Assembly: GCA_003644505.1 (NCBI GenBank)
Contig: QNCM01000008.1
Coordinates: 1-52,244 of the forward strand
DNA length: 52,244 nucleotides
DNA from: Candidatus Makaraimicrobium thalassicum
GTDB taxonomy: Bacteria > Omnitrophota > Gorgyraeia > Tantalellales > Tantalellaceae
Direction of reading: 5' to 3'
In this document: one piece after another, positions 15,636-25,317 of the stretch
Layout of the letters: each line of letters opens with the position of its first letter
Numbering within the stretch: position 1 is the stretch's first letter
Position numbers and translations under genes: made by a program
The notes under the pieces: model-generated
Told to the model about the DNA's origin: nothing
Database searches by the model: none
What the model saw: the letters and a program-made list of their open reading frames with translations, nothing else

Positions 15636-18600
15636 ATGCCGAAAAGAGAAGACATCAAAAAAGTCCTTATAATAGGGTCCGGCCCTATTATTATCGGCCA
15701 GGCCTGTGAATTCGACTATTCGGGCACACAGGCGTGCAAGGCATTAAAAGAGGAGGGATATGAAATAGTTCTGGTCAATTCCAATCCCGCTACAATAATG
15801 ACCGACCCCGGGACCGCCGACAAAACGTATGTGGAACCGCTTACGGTCGAAAGCCTGGAAAAGATCATTGCGAACGAGAGGCCGGACGCGCTTCTTCCGA
15901 ATCTGGGAGGCCAAACCGGCCTTAATCTGGCTTCCGGTCTCCATAAAGCCGGGATCCTGGAAAAATACGGGGTGGAAGTGATCGGCGTTAAGGTCGATGC
16001 GATAGAACGGGGGGAGGACCGGATCGCTTTTAAAGAGACAATGAAGAAGCTGGGAGCCCCCATCCCCAGGTCCGAACCCTGTTATTCCGTTGAGGAAGCG
16101 GAGAAAATAGCGGAAAAACTCAATTACCCCGTAGTTTTACGGCCGGCTTATACCATGGGAGGGACAGGCGGCGGGATCGCGTATAACGTTGAGGAATTGA
16201 GGACCATAACGAGCCGCGGGCTTGCGGCCAGTCTTGTTAACCAGGTTCTGGTAGAAGAATCGGTTCTTGGATGGGAAGAGCTGGAACTCGAGGTCGTCCG
16301 GGACAATAAGAACCAGAAGATAACGGTGTGTTTTATTGAGAACATCGACCCGATGGGGGTCCATACCGGCGATAGTTTTTGCTCCGCGCCCATGCTTACC
16401 GTCCCCCAGCCTCTCCAGGAACGTATGCAGGAACTTTCCTATAAGATCGTGGACGCGATCGGCGTTCTCGGCGGGACCAATGTCCAGTTTGCCCATAATC
16501 CAAAGGATGACAGGCTGGTGGTGATCGAGATAAATCCAAGGACTTCCCGTTCTTCGGCGCTTGCGTCCAAAGCAACCGGTTTCCCGATCGCCAGGATCTC
16601 AACGAAGCTTGCCGCGGGCATAACCATGGACGAGATCCCCTACTGGAAAGAAGGGACGCTTGAGAAATATGAACCCAGCGGAGAGTATGTTGTCATAAAA
16701 TTCGCGCGGTGGGCTTTCGAGAAATTTTCCCAGGCAAAAGATATACTCGGCACTCAGATGAAGGCCGTGGGTGAAGTCATGAGCATAGGGAAGACCTTTA
16801 AGGAGGCTTTTCAGAAAGCCATCCGTTCCCTCGAGATAAAAAGGTACGGCCTTGGTGATGTCAAGGAGTTCAAGGAGCTTTCCGCGGAAAGATTAAAGGA
16901 GAGGATCGCCACGCCGTCAAGTGAGCGTATCTTTTTGATGTATGAGGCCCTTCGCAAAGGCGTTACGGTAGAAGAACTTTACCAGTTGACGTATATCGGC
17001 CGCTGGTTCATTAACGAGATGAAGGAACTGGTGGAATGCGAGGAGGAGTTGGTCAAACATGCGTGGAAAGACCTGCCAGGGGAAAAGCTGGCCAGGGCGA
17101 AGGAATGGGGGTTTTCGGACCGGTATCTGGCCGGCCTTTTCAATATCAGCGAATCCGAGGTCAGGCAGGAAAGGATCGCCATCGGCAAATACGGCCGTTT
17201 CGAAGCTGTGCCGGTAAGCGGCGTTGAAGACGCGGCTTATTATTACTCGACTTATATCGCTGAAGACAGCGTGCCCGTATCGCCTAATAAGAAAATCATG
17301 ATCCTCGGAGGCGGCCCCAACCGGATAGGCCAGGGGATCGAATTCGATTATACCTGCGTTCACGCCGCTTTTGCTTTGCGGGATGAGGGGTATGAGTCGA
17401 TCATGGTTAACTGTAATCCGGAAACTGTGTCAACGGATTATGATACTTCAAATAAGCTTTATTTTGAACCGTTGACCGTGGAGGATGTTCTCACGATCTA
17501 TGAAAAGGAGAAACCCGAAGGGGTTATAGTTCAATTCGGCGGGCAGACGCCGCTTAACATAGCCCGGGAATTGAACGATAGCGGGGTCAGGATACTGGGG
17601 ACCTCACCGGCGAGCATACACCTCGCGGAAGACAGGGAACATTTCCGGAAGAAGATGATCTCACTCGGGATCCCCCAGCCGGAGAGCGGTATTGCCCGGT
17701 CTCTGGAAGAAGCCGTCAGGATCGCCGAAAAGATAGGATATCCTCTTATGGTCCGCCCGTCGTATGTGCTGGGCGGACGGGGCATGGAAATAATATATGA
17801 TGAGATCATGCTGCGAAAATACGCCCTTGAGGCCATTCAGGTCAGCCCCGAGCATCCCATGCTGATCGACAGGTTTCTTGAGAAAGCCGTCGAGACAGAA
17901 GTGGATGCCGTTTCCGACGGGGAAGAGACGTTTGTAGGGGCGATCATGGAACACATCGAGCCGGCCGGGGTCCACTCCGGCGATTCCGCGTGCACAATTC
18001 CTCCGAGAACTATCAAGCAGGAACACCTGGAGACGATAGAGAAATACACAGCCGCGATCGCGAAGGAGTTGAAGGTTATCGGTTTGATGAATATTCAATA
18101 CGCGATTTGCGACGATAAAGTGTATATCCTCGAGGCTAACCCCCGCGCATCACGGACGGTTCCCCTGGTTTCAAAGATAAAAGGGATCCCTCTTGCCCGG
18201 ATCGCGACCATGATAATGCTGGGCAGGAAGATCAGGGATTTCCCCGAGTTGAAAAAGCGTAAAATTCCGTATGTGGGGGTTAAAGAGGCGGTGTTCCCGT
18301 TTAACATGTTTCCGGAAGTGGACCCTTTGCTTGGTCCTGAGATGAGAGCGACCGGAGAGGTTCTGGGAATAGCCGATTCATTCGGGTGCGCTTTTTATAA
18401 AGCGCAGGAGGCCGCCGGGGCAAAGCTCCCGGAGCAAGGGAATGTGCTGCTGACCGTAACGGACAAGGATAAATCCACTTTGCTTCCCATAGCGCAGCAG
18501 CTTCAAAAGCTGGGGTTTAACTTTTACGCGACAGAAGGGACAAGCCGTTTTCTGGAGGAAAACGGGATCAAGAACAATCTCATAAAAAAACTGCATGAAG

Positions 18601-18839
18601 GCAGGCCGAATCTCGCTGACGCGATCAAAAACAAGGACATCCACCTGATCGTAAATACTCCTGTCGGACGCAGCAGCAAATACGATGACAGCTATATACG
18701 CTTGATGGCGATACAGCAGAAAATTCCTTATATCACCTCGATGGCAGCTGCCGAAGCCAGTGTTGAAGGCATTCAGGCCATACGGACAAAGAAGGTTTTG
18801 CCGAAGTCCCTGCAGGACTATCATAAGGAGATCACCTGA
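15636..18839 (+). CDS. carB: Carbamoyl phosphate synthase large subunit
   Basis: A 1,067-residue CarB, full length for the family (about 1,070). It joins ammonia, bicarbonate and two ATP into carbamoyl phosphate for pyrimidines and arginine. Duplicated ATP-grasp halves are clear: IGSGPIIIGQACEFDYSGTQACKAL near the start and LGGGPNRIGQGIEFDYTCVHAAFAL at ~550. The C-terminal MGS-like regulatory domain (~930-1067) contains TVTDKDKSTLLPIAQQLQKLGF. ATG 15636 has a good ribosome binding site (AAAGGGAGAG). carA, the glutaminase subunit, is not in the window. The stop overlaps the next start (TGAATGG, one base apart). Confidence 0.97.
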   Translation: MPKREDIKKVLIIGSGPIIIGQACEFDYSGTQACKALKEEGYEIVLVNSNPATIMTDPGTADKTYVEPLTVESLEKIIANERPDALLPNLGGQTGLNLASGLHKAGILEKYGVEVIGVKVDAIERGEDRIAFKETMKKLGAPIPRSEPCYSVEEAEKIAEKLNYPVVLRPAYTMGGTGGGIAYNVEELRTITSRGLAASLVNQVLVEESVLGWEELELEVVRDNKNQKITVCFIENIDPMGVHTGDSFCSAPMLTVPQPLQERMQELSYKIVDAIGVLGGTNVQFAHNPKDDRLVVIEINPRTSRSSALASKATGFPIARISTKLAAGITMDEIPYWKEGTLEKYEPSGEYVVIKFARWAFEKFSQAKDILGTQMKAVGEVMSIGKTFKEAFQKAIRSLEIKRYGLGDVKEFKELSAERLKERIATPSSERIFLMYEALRKGVTVEELYQLTYIGRWFINEMKELVECEEELVKHAWKDLPGEKLARAKEWGFSDRYLAGLFNISESEVRQERIAIGKYGRFEAVPVSGVEDAAYYYSTYIAEDSVPVSPNKKIMILGGGPNRIGQGIEFDYTCVHAAFALRDEGYESIMVNCNPETVSTDYDTSNKLYFEPLTVEDVLTIYEKEKPEGVIVQFGGQTPLNIARELNDSGVRILGTSPASIHLAEDREHFRKKMISLGIPQPESGIARSLEEAVRIAEKIGYPLMVRPSYVLGGRGMEIIYDEIMLRKYALEAIQVSPEHPMLIDRFLEKAVETEVDAVSDGEETFVGAIMEHIEPAGVHSGDSACTIPPRTIKQEHLETIEKYTAAIAKELKVIGLMNIQYAICDDKVYILEANPRASRTVPLVSKIKGIPLARIATMIMLGRKIRDFPELKKRKIPYVGVKEAVFPFNMFPEVDPLLGPEMRATGEVLGIADSFGCAFYKAQEAAGAKLPEQGNVLLTVTDKDKSTLLPIAQQLQKLGFNFYATEGTSRFLEENGIKNNLIKKLHEGRPNLADAIKNKDIHLIVNTPVGRSSKYDDSYIRLMAIQQKIPYITSMAAAEASVEGIQAIRTKKVLPKSLQDYHKEIT

Positions 18840-20357
18840 ATGGAAAAGAAAACAGCATTTGACAACCAGCGGTATTTAAAGGAACAGACCGCGGCTATAC
18901 TTGAGCGGGTCAGGATGTTCGACAACAAACTGTACCTTGAGTTCGGGGGCAAGATCATCTTTGACTATCATGCCTCAAGAGTCCTGCCTGGATTTGACCC
19001 CAATGTGAAGATGCTGCTCCTGCGGCAGCTTATGGATAAGGCGGATATCCTTCTGTGCATATACGCCGGGGATATCGAAAGGAGAAAAGTCCGCGCGGAT
19101 TTTGGTATTACCTATGACGTTGACGCGCTCAAACTGATCGACGATCTAAGGGATTGGGACATAGAAGTATCAGCGGTGGTGATAACGCGGTTTGAGGATC
19201 AGCCGGCTGCCAGGATATTCAAGAACAAGCTGGAGCGCCGGGGCATAAAAGTATACACTCATCGTTATACAAAGGGGTATCCCACGGATGTGGATCTGAT
19301 CGTAAGTGACGAGGGTTACGGCGCGAACGACTATATTGAAACAGACAATCCGCTTGTCATAGTAACAGGCCCCGGCCCCGGCAGCGGAAAACTTGCTACC
19401 TGCCTTTCTCAGTTGTATCATGACTATAAAAGAGGCGTGAGATCCGGATACGCCAAATTTGAGACCTTTCCGATCTGGAACCTCCCGCTCAAGCATCCCG
19501 TGAACACGGCTTATGAAGCCGCCACGGCGGATATCAAGGATTTTAACATGATCGATTCTTTCCACCTGGAGGCATACGACAAAACGGCTGTTAATTATAA
19601 TCGTGATATGGAGGTGTTCCCGGTGGTCAAAAGGATACTGGAAAAGATAACCGGGGCCGAATCGATATATAAGTCCCCCACTGACATGGGAGTGAACAGG
19701 GCGGGGTTCGGGATCGTTGACGACGAAGCGGTAAAAGAAGCGTCAAGGCAGGAAGTGATAAGAAGATATTTCAGGTTCTCCTGTGAGCATGCGCTGGGTT
19801 TTGTGGACAGGGATACGGTGCAGAGGGTCGAACTTCTTATGGAAGAGCTGAACGTCAAACCTGCCTGCAGGAAAGTGGTCGGCCCGGCGGTACAGGCCGC
19901 TGAAGAGGCCAGGCAAAAAGGAAAAGGCAATGAGGGGATATTTTGCGGCGCGGCCATTGAGCTGAAGAACGGTTCGATAGTTACCGGGAAAAACTCTTTC
20001 CTTATGCACGCGGCCTCAAGCCTTGTTCTGAATGCCATAAAGACACTGGCGGAGATCCCCGATAAGATACACATATTGTCGCCGGAAACGATAAAGTCGA
20101 TAGCAAGTCTCAAGGAACAGGTCCTGAGGAGCAAAACCATAAGCCTTGATCTGGAAGAGGCGTTGATCACTCTCAGCATAAGCGCGGCCGCGAATCCTAC
20201 CGCGCAGCTGGCCATGGAAAAGTTAAAAGAACTCCAGGGGTGTGAAGTGCATATGACACATATGCCGACTCCGGGAGATGAAGCGGGTTTGAGAAAGCTG
20301 GGCGTTAATCTCACGAGTGAACAGAAGTTTTTAAGTAAAAATCTTTTTATAGCTTGA
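18840..20357 (+). CDS. DUF1846 family protein
   Basis: A 505-residue member of DUF1846, a family of unknown biochemical role with a nucleotide-binding look ([19 protein letters not shown] at ~178-196 resembles a P-loop). Hallmarks include the [29 protein letters not shown] opening, [17 protein letters not shown] and the late [23 protein letters not shown]. Related genes in Firmicutes occur near nucleotide or amino-acid metabolism. Its start lies directly after the carB stop, so it is co-transcribed with it. I cannot say more on function. Confidence 0.9.
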   Translation: MEKKTAFDNQRYLKEQTAAILERVRMFDNKLYLEFGGKIIFDYHASRVLPGFDPNVKMLLLRQLMDKADILLCIYAGDIERRKVRADFGITYDVDALKLIDDLRDWDIEVSAVVITRFEDQPAARIFKNKLERRGIKVYTHRYTKGYPTDVDLIVSDEGYGANDYIETDNPLVIVTGPGPGSGKLATCLSQLYHDYKRGVRSGYAKFETFPIWNLPLKHPVNTAYEAATADIKDFNMIDSFHLEAYDKTAVNYNRDMEVFPVVKRILEKITGAESIYKSPTDMGVNRAGFGIVDDEAVKEASRQEVIRRYFRFSCEHALGFVDRDTVQRVELLMEELNVKPACRKVVGPAVQAAEEARQKGKGNEGIFCGAAIELKNGSIVTGKNSFLMHAASSLVLNAIKTLAEIPDKIHILSPETIKSIASLKEQVLRSKTISLDLEEALITLSISAAANPTAQLAMEKLKELQGCEVHMTHMPTPGDEAGLRKLGVNLTSEQKFLSKNLFIA

Positions 20358-20389
20358 GTCCGGAACGACAGGTGACAGGAGAAGGAAAT

Positions 20390-20521
20390 ATGGGACTTGA
20401 ATGGTTCGAATATTACGCGCTGACCAACCAGGTGAAAAACCTTAAAGTCGATATGATATCCTTGAAAAAGAGCATTAAGGAGCTGAAAGAAGAGATAGAA
20501 AAGCTCAAGAAGAAGAAATAG
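20390..20521 (+). CDS. 43-residue coiled-coil microprotein
   Basis: ATG at 20390 behind GGAGAAGGA. The product opens MGLEWFEYYALTNQVKNL, then a Lys/Glu helix with heptad Leu/Ile spacing (LKKSIKELKEEIEKLKKKK) to the stop. This is a coherent short coiled coil rather than random sequence, and it sits within the operon between DUF1846 and the dehydrogenase. It may dimerise or bind a neighbouring enzyme. No family recognised. Confidence 0.65.
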   Translation: MGLEWFEYYALTNQVKNLKVDMISLKKSIKELKEEIEKLKKKK

Positions 20522-20572
20522 GACGGCGGGCGCCCGGGAGAAAAGGGACATAAAAAGGAGAAATCGCGCGTT

Positions 20573-21784
20573 ATGAGCAGAAACGGAGCGATCGAAAAGG
20601 CTAAAGAACATTTTGCTCAGTTGCTCACGGAGCAGTTTGAGCGCATCGAGATGATGAAAAGTGAGGAAAACTGGGTCGATTATAAGTCCCTGCGGCCTGT
20701 AATCATCGGTATCTGTCCGGGGGACGGGATCGGCAGGATAATATCAAAACACGCGCGGCGCGTCCTGGAGCACATGCTGCGCAAGGAGCTGGCAGCCGGC
20801 GCCGTAGAATTCCGTGATATCGCCGGTTTGACCATAGAAAACCGGGCCGAACACGGGAAAGCGGTCCCGGATGACGTGCTTGGGGAGATCAAACAGTGCC
20901 ACGTGATCTTAAAAGGGCCGACTACAACACCCCAGGCCGGCGGTAAATGGCCGAATTTAGAGAGCGCCAATGTGGCCCTGCGCCGTGAACTGGACCTGTT
21001 TGCCAATGTCCGGCCGGTAAAGATCCCCGCCGAGGGCATAAACTGGTGTTTTTTCAGGGAAAACACCGAAGGCGCTTATGTGCTTGGCTCGCGGGGGATC
21101 GATGTGGATGATGATCTAAGCGTGGATTTCAAGATCATAACACAGCAGGGCGCGGAACGGATAATCCGTATGGCGTTCGAGTACGCGAAAAACAACGGCC
21201 TGAAACGGGTTACCGCGGTCACCAAAGCGAACGTGGTAAAGACCACCGACGGCAGGTTTTCCCGGATCGCGAAGGAAATAGCCGAAGAATACAAAGAGTT
21301 CGGGATAGAGCAGGACGAATGGTATATAGACATCATGACAGCGAAACTGCTGGATCCGGCAAGACGCGGGGATTTCCAGGTAATTGTGCTTCCCAACCTG
21401 TACGGTGATATTCTCACCGACGAAGCCGCTCAGCTGCAGGGCGGTGTCGGGACGGCCGGCAGCGCGAACATCGGCAGGCGCTGGGCCATGTTCGAGGCTA
21501 TTCACGGAAGCGCCCCCAGGATGGTGGCAGAAGGGCGTGACATTTACGCGGACCCGGCGTCAATGATACGGGCCGTCGCCATGCTTCTGCGTCATACGGG
21601 TTTTGCGGAAAAGGCCGGCCGGCTGGATATGGCGCTTGAAATATGCGGCCAGTTCGAGAAAAGGATCATTGTCACGGGACGGGATACAGGAGCGACCGGC
21701 GAAGAATTTACCGCGTACGTGCTCGAATGGATGGATAATTTGGATCTTGAGAAGAAATGGGAAGAGTTCACCGGCGTTTTTTAA
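20573..21784 (+). CDS. Isocitrate/isopropylmalate dehydrogenase family, probably isocitrate type
   Basis: A 403-residue beta-decarboxylating dehydrogenase. The opening PGDGIG (49-54), NLESANVALRRELDLFANVRP with S131, N133 and R137, PNLYGDILTDEAAQLQGGVGTAGSANIG and HGSAPRMVAEGRDIYADP mark the family. The S-x-N-x3-R pattern is the isocitrate-binding form, so a role in making 2-oxoglutarate (the carbon skeleton for glutamate) fits the nitrogen-related neighbours. The cofactor loop after HGSAP is unusual (RMVAEGRD), so NAD versus NADP cannot be decided. A homoisocitrate or tartrate-type role is less likely. Confidence 0.83.
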   Translation: MSRNGAIEKAKEHFAQLLTEQFERIEMMKSEENWVDYKSLRPVIIGICPGDGIGRIISKHARRVLEHMLRKELAAGAVEFRDIAGLTIENRAEHGKAVPDDVLGEIKQCHVILKGPTTTPQAGGKWPNLESANVALRRELDLFANVRPVKIPAEGINWCFFRENTEGAYVLGSRGIDVDDDLSVDFKIITQQGAERIIRMAFEYAKNNGLKRVTAVTKANVVKTTDGRFSRIAKEIAEEYKEFGIEQDEWYIDIMTAKLLDPARRGDFQVIVLPNLYGDILTDEAAQLQGGVGTAGSANIGRRWAMFEAIHGSAPRMVAEGRDIYADPASMIRAVAMLLRHTGFAEKAGRLDMALEICGQFEKRIIVTGRDTGATGEEFTAYVLEWMDNLDLEKKWEEFTGVF

Positions 21785-21817
21785 GGCATAGAGTAGATGC
21801 TATCGGTGTAATTTTTC

Positions 21818-21846
21818 TTGACATGCCTCAAAAAAAGTAGATAATA
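21818..21846 (+). promoter_or_regulatory. Promoter B (guaA-purL)
   Basis: Consensus TTGACA (21818-21823), 16-17 bp, then GATAAT/ATAATA (21840-21846). The 12 bases ATTTTTCTTGAC (21811-21822) also occur at the nfnA promoter. Confidence 0.7.
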
Positions 21847-21854
21847 CAATTACC

Positions 21855-21920
21855 GATACAATGCTTGTATCAAGAAGGACAAAGACGTTCCGAACCGGTT
21901 GGGGAAGAACGTTTTTTTTT
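21855..21920 (+). promoter_or_regulatory. Leader B: hairpin, conserved block and terminator with T9
   Basis: A hairpin GATACAA-TGC-TTGTATC (21855-21871) is followed by AAGAAGG and ACAAAGACGTTC (21879-21890), identical to leader A. ACGTTC (21885-21890) pairs with GAACGT (21907-21912), enclosing the inner palindrome AACCGGTT, and nine T's end at 21920. This is a convincing intrinsic terminator between promoter and start codon, as in an attenuator. Confidence 0.68.
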
Positions 21921-21946
21921 ATTCCAATTCAATAAGGGGGACAGAC

Positions 21947-22945
21947 ATGGTTAAAACAAAAAGAGAAGGGGAGAATGAAATGGACATTATGGAAATAAAA
22001 TTAGTGGACCTTGAACCAGAGAGATTTATAGAGCAGCAGGTAAATGATATTTCTTCTGTTGTCGGCGACGGTATGGCTATTAATGCACTCTCAGGCGGAG
22101 TGGATTCTTCGGTTGTCACGATGCTGGGGCATAAAGCTTTGGGGCAAAGGCTCAAGTCGTATTTCATTGATAGTGGTTTAATGAGGCAGGATGAGCCGCA
22201 GACGATCGTGTCACAATTCGAGAAATTAGGCATAACAGTTGAAATAATCGATGCTAAGGAACAGTTTTTCAATTCTCTTAAAGGTTTAACGGATCCTGAA
22301 GAAAAAAGAGAAGCTATCACCCGTACATTTTACAAGGAAGTCTTCGGCCGCCTGGTAAAGGAAAGCGGAGCGAAGTACCTGCTTCAGGGCACAAATTATA
22401 CTGATGTTGAGGAGACCGTAGCTGGTGTTAAAAGACAGCATAACATCCTTGTGCAGCTGGGAATCGATACGGAGGAAGTCTACGGATATAAAGTAATAGA
22501 ACCGTTGATACAGCTCAGGAAGACCGGGATCAGGAAGACCGGGAAAGCCCTGGGGCTACAGGAAGAAATATATAACAGACCGCCTTTTCCAGGACCTGCT
22601 TTAGCGGCGAGAGTGATAGGTGAAGTAACGCCGGAAAGAGTCGATACGGTGAGAAAAGCCACGAAAATCGTTGAAGAGGAGTTATGTGAAACAGGCGCGT
22701 TCCAGTATCTGGCGATCCTGCATCAGGACCGGGTTACCGGCGTAAGGGAAGGAAAAAGAGATTATGGCTTGCAGATAGAAATAAGGTGCTGGGAGAGTGA
22801 AGACGCGAAAGTCGGTTCGCCCACCAGGCTTCCTTATGATGTCCTGGACAAATTAGCGGACAGGATGACGAGGGAGGTGCCGGGCGTGGTAAGCGTTACT
22901 TATAATATAACCAGCAAACCGCCGTCGACTATAGAGGTGGTGTAG
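21947..22945 (+). CDS. guaA: GMP synthase ATP-pyrophosphatase subunit without a GATase domain
   Basis: A 332-residue protein matching only the C-terminal two-thirds of bacterial GuaA: the ATP-pyrophosphatase loop SGGVDSS (49-55) and the GuaA dimerisation domain ending SKPPSTIEVV. It converts XMP to GMP. The glutamine amidotransferase domain of the usual ~510-residue enzyme is absent, so it must take ammonia or a separate GATase subunit, as in archaea. ATG 21947 follows AAGGGGG; ATG 21980 is an alternative with its own site. It looks richer in A/T-ending codons than carB (by eye). purL follows after 50 bp. Confidence 0.9.
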   Translation: MVKTKREGENEMDIMEIKLVDLEPERFIEQQVNDISSVVGDGMAINALSGGVDSSVVTMLGHKALGQRLKSYFIDSGLMRQDEPQTIVSQFEKLGITVEIIDAKEQFFNSLKGLTDPEEKREAITRTFYKEVFGRLVKESGAKYLLQGTNYTDVEETVAGVKRQHNILVQLGIDTEEVYGYKVIEPLIQLRKTGIRKTGKALGLQEEIYNRPPFPGPALAARVIGEVTPERVDTVRKATKIVEEELCETGAFQYLAILHQDRVTGVREGKRDYGLQIEIRCWESEDAKVGSPTRLPYDVLDKLADRMTREVPGVVSVTYNITSKPPSTIEVV

Positions 22946-22995
22946 TTTGTGCCCCGGGACGATTTAATCGGAATAAAGATAAAAGGAGGAATGTG

Positions 22996-25224
22996 ATGAC
23001 AACGGCAATTAAGGTCAATATTGAAACGGCGAAAGAGATGGGACTTACGGAAGATGAGTTTAATGAAATAAAGAAATTGCTTAGCAGAGACCCTAATTTT
23101 ACGGAGCTTGGTGTTTTTTCAGCGATGTGGTCAGAACATTGCAGTTATAAAAATTCAAGGAAACTTTTTAGTTTATTCCCGACAAAGGGTAAACAGGTGC
23201 TGGTTGGTGCCGGGGAAGAAAACAGCGGGATCGTTGATATAGGAGACGGGTTAGGAGTCGCCTTCAAAATAGAGTCCCACAATCATCCGTCAGCTGTTGA
23301 GCCATTTGAAGCTTCAGCTACAGGCATAGGCGGATGCCTTCGGGATATATTTACCATAGGAGCAAGACCGGTCGCCGGATTAGGCGCGTTGAGATTCGGA
23401 AGTCTGGATAACGAGAGGGTTAAAGTCCTGTTCAAGGAAGTTATCAGGGGGCTGGCGCATTATGCCAATACCGCGGAGATTAGCGCAGTCGGCGGTGATA
23501 CCTATTTCGACGAGAGCTATGACGGAAATCCCCTTGTTAATGCTTTTGTCGTGGGAATTGTGGAAACTAAGAACATAATAAGGGGCGCTGCGTACGGAGT
23601 CGGAAATCCCGTGTATTATATAGGCGGGGATACGGGCAGAGACGGCGTGGGCGGGGCAAGTTTTGCTTCAAAGGAAATAACCGAGGAGTCTGCGTCAATC
23701 GAAAATGCAGTTGCTATTGGTGATGCGGAACTCGGGAAACGCCTGAGAGAGGCGTGCCTTGAGTTAATAGAAAAAGGGCTTGTTGTCGGGATGCAGGATA
23801 TGGGGGCAGCCGGGCTTACCTGCTCTTCATGTGAGACAGCCACAAGGAGCGGAACCGGCATTGAGATAGATGTATCTCTGGTGCCCCAGAGAGAAAAGGC
23901 AATGACGCCTTATGAAATCCTGCTGTCTGAATCGCAGGAGAGGATGCTTGCTATTTTAAAGAACAGTAGCGAAGAAGAAGCGCTTGGCATATTGAAGAAA
24001 TGGGATATAAACGCGGTAAAGATAGGTAACGTTACGGATGATAAGATGATGAGGGTTAAAGAGAACGGCACTGTGGTCTGTGAAATCCCGGCCGACGCCC
24101 TCACAAAAAAAGCGCCGCTCTATGAAAGAGAAGCAAAAGAGCCGTCATATTTGAAAGATACGCGGGATCTGGACTATGCACTCCTGAAGGAGCCGGATGA
24201 TTTCAATGAGGTAATATTGAAACTGCTGGATTCTCCGACTATTGCAAGCAAAGAATCAGCTTATAAAGAATTTACTTTTATAGATAAAGATAAGGTGCTG
24301 GTCGGCGCGGGTTCGGACGCTGCTGTTATCAAGATTAAAGGGACTAAAAAGGCTCTGGCGGTAAGCGTAGATTGCAACGGCAGGTATTGTTATTTGAATC
24401 CATACAACGGAGCTATGATGGCTGTGGCAGAAACAGCAAGAAATATAGTCTGCGCCGGTGGAAGGCCGCTTGCCATTACAGATGGCCTGAATTTTGGCAA
24501 TCCGATGAAACCTGAAAATTACTGGCAGTTTAAAAAGTGTATAGAGGGCCTTTCAGAGGCGTGCAAAGCCTTAGGCACCCCTGTTGTCAGCGGCAACGTG
24601 AGCTTTTATAATGAGAACCCGAATGGGGCAGTGGATCCGACACCTATGGTGGGGATGGTAGGGGTTATAAAAGACGCGGACAAGCGTGTCACTCAGAATT
24701 TCAAGAATGAAGGCGACATAATAGTTCTTCTTGGTGAAAATACCGCTGATCTGTCCGGCAGTGAATATTTATATCTCTTCCAGAATCTGAAGAAAGGTGA
24801 TCCCCGGATAGATATGGAGAGGGAAAAAGCGGTTCAGCAGGCGTGTCTCGCGGCGATCGAATCAGGTATTGTCAATTCCGCTCATGATTGTTCTGAAGGC
24901 GGTCTTGCTGTGACACTGTCTGAATCCTGTATTTCTGCCGGAGACCGGATGTTAGGCGCTGCGATAAGATTAGACAACGATATAAGAAAGGATGCGGTCC
25001 TTTTTGGAGAAGCGCCTTCCAGAATAATAGTTTCTGTCGGCAAAGACAATCTGACTGCTTTAGAAAATATCGCGAAAGAGCATGCAATCCCATACAGCAT
25101 TCTGGGTAATGTCGGCGGGGAGAAACTAACTATTCAATGCGGACAAACAACAGCAATTGACCTTCCCCTGACGACATTAAGCGAAACCTGGAGGAAAGCT
25201 ATCCCCTCAAGATTGGAAGAATAA
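22996..25224 (+). CDS. purL: Phosphoribosylformylglycinamidine synthase subunit II
   Basis: A 742-residue small-type PurL (the PurLQS kind), the fourth step of purine synthesis. Two AIRS-like halves are evident: MWSEHCSYKNSRKLF, VAFKIESHNHPSAVEPFEASATGIGG and GARPVAGLGALRFG in the first; VCAGGRPLAITDGLNFGNP, TPVVSGNVSFYNE and SAHDCSEGGLAV in the second. ATG 22996 is optimally spaced from AAGGAGG; a GTG directly before it is an alternative. PurQ and PurS partners are not in the window. It shares promoter B and the attenuator-like leader with guaA, so both late purine steps look co-regulated. Confidence 0.96.
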   Translation: MTTAIKVNIETAKEMGLTEDEFNEIKKLLSRDPNFTELGVFSAMWSEHCSYKNSRKLFSLFPTKGKQVLVGAGEENSGIVDIGDGLGVAFKIESHNHPSAVEPFEASATGIGGCLRDIFTIGARPVAGLGALRFGSLDNERVKVLFKEVIRGLAHYANTAEISAVGGDTYFDESYDGNPLVNAFVVGIVETKNIIRGAAYGVGNPVYYIGGDTGRDGVGGASFASKEITEESASIENAVAIGDAELGKRLREACLELIEKGLVVGMQDMGAAGLTCSSCETATRSGTGIEIDVSLVPQREKAMTPYEILLSESQERMLAILKNSSEEEALGILKKWDINAVKIGNVTDDKMMRVKENGTVVCEIPADALTKKAPLYEREAKEPSYLKDTRDLDYALLKEPDDFNEVILKLLDSPTIASKESAYKEFTFIDKDKVLVGAGSDAAVIKIKGTKKALAVSVDCNGRYCYLNPYNGAMMAVAETARNIVCAGGRPLAITDGLNFGNPMKPENYWQFKKCIEGLSEACKALGTPVVSGNVSFYNENPNGAVDPTPMVGMVGVIKDADKRVTQNFKNEGDIIVLLGENTADLSGSEYLYLFQNLKKGDPRIDMEREKAVQQACLAAIESGIVNSAHDCSEGGLAVTLSESCISAGDRMLGAAIRLDNDIRKDAVLFGEAPSRIIVSVGKDNLTALENIAKEHAIPYSILGNVGGEKLTIQCGQTTAIDLPLTTLSETWRKAIPSRLEE

Positions 25225-25317
25225 TGCATGAATTATTTAAGGATTTACGAAAATAGTGTAAAATTCCCGCATAATCGCTTATAATATTCATGTTTGCCTA
25301 CCGGAAGGGGATATGAA

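Noticed and set aside
19595-20611. 338-codon reverse frame
   Set aside because: It lies opposite DUF1846 and the coiled-coil gene; no recognisable motif and no start signals.
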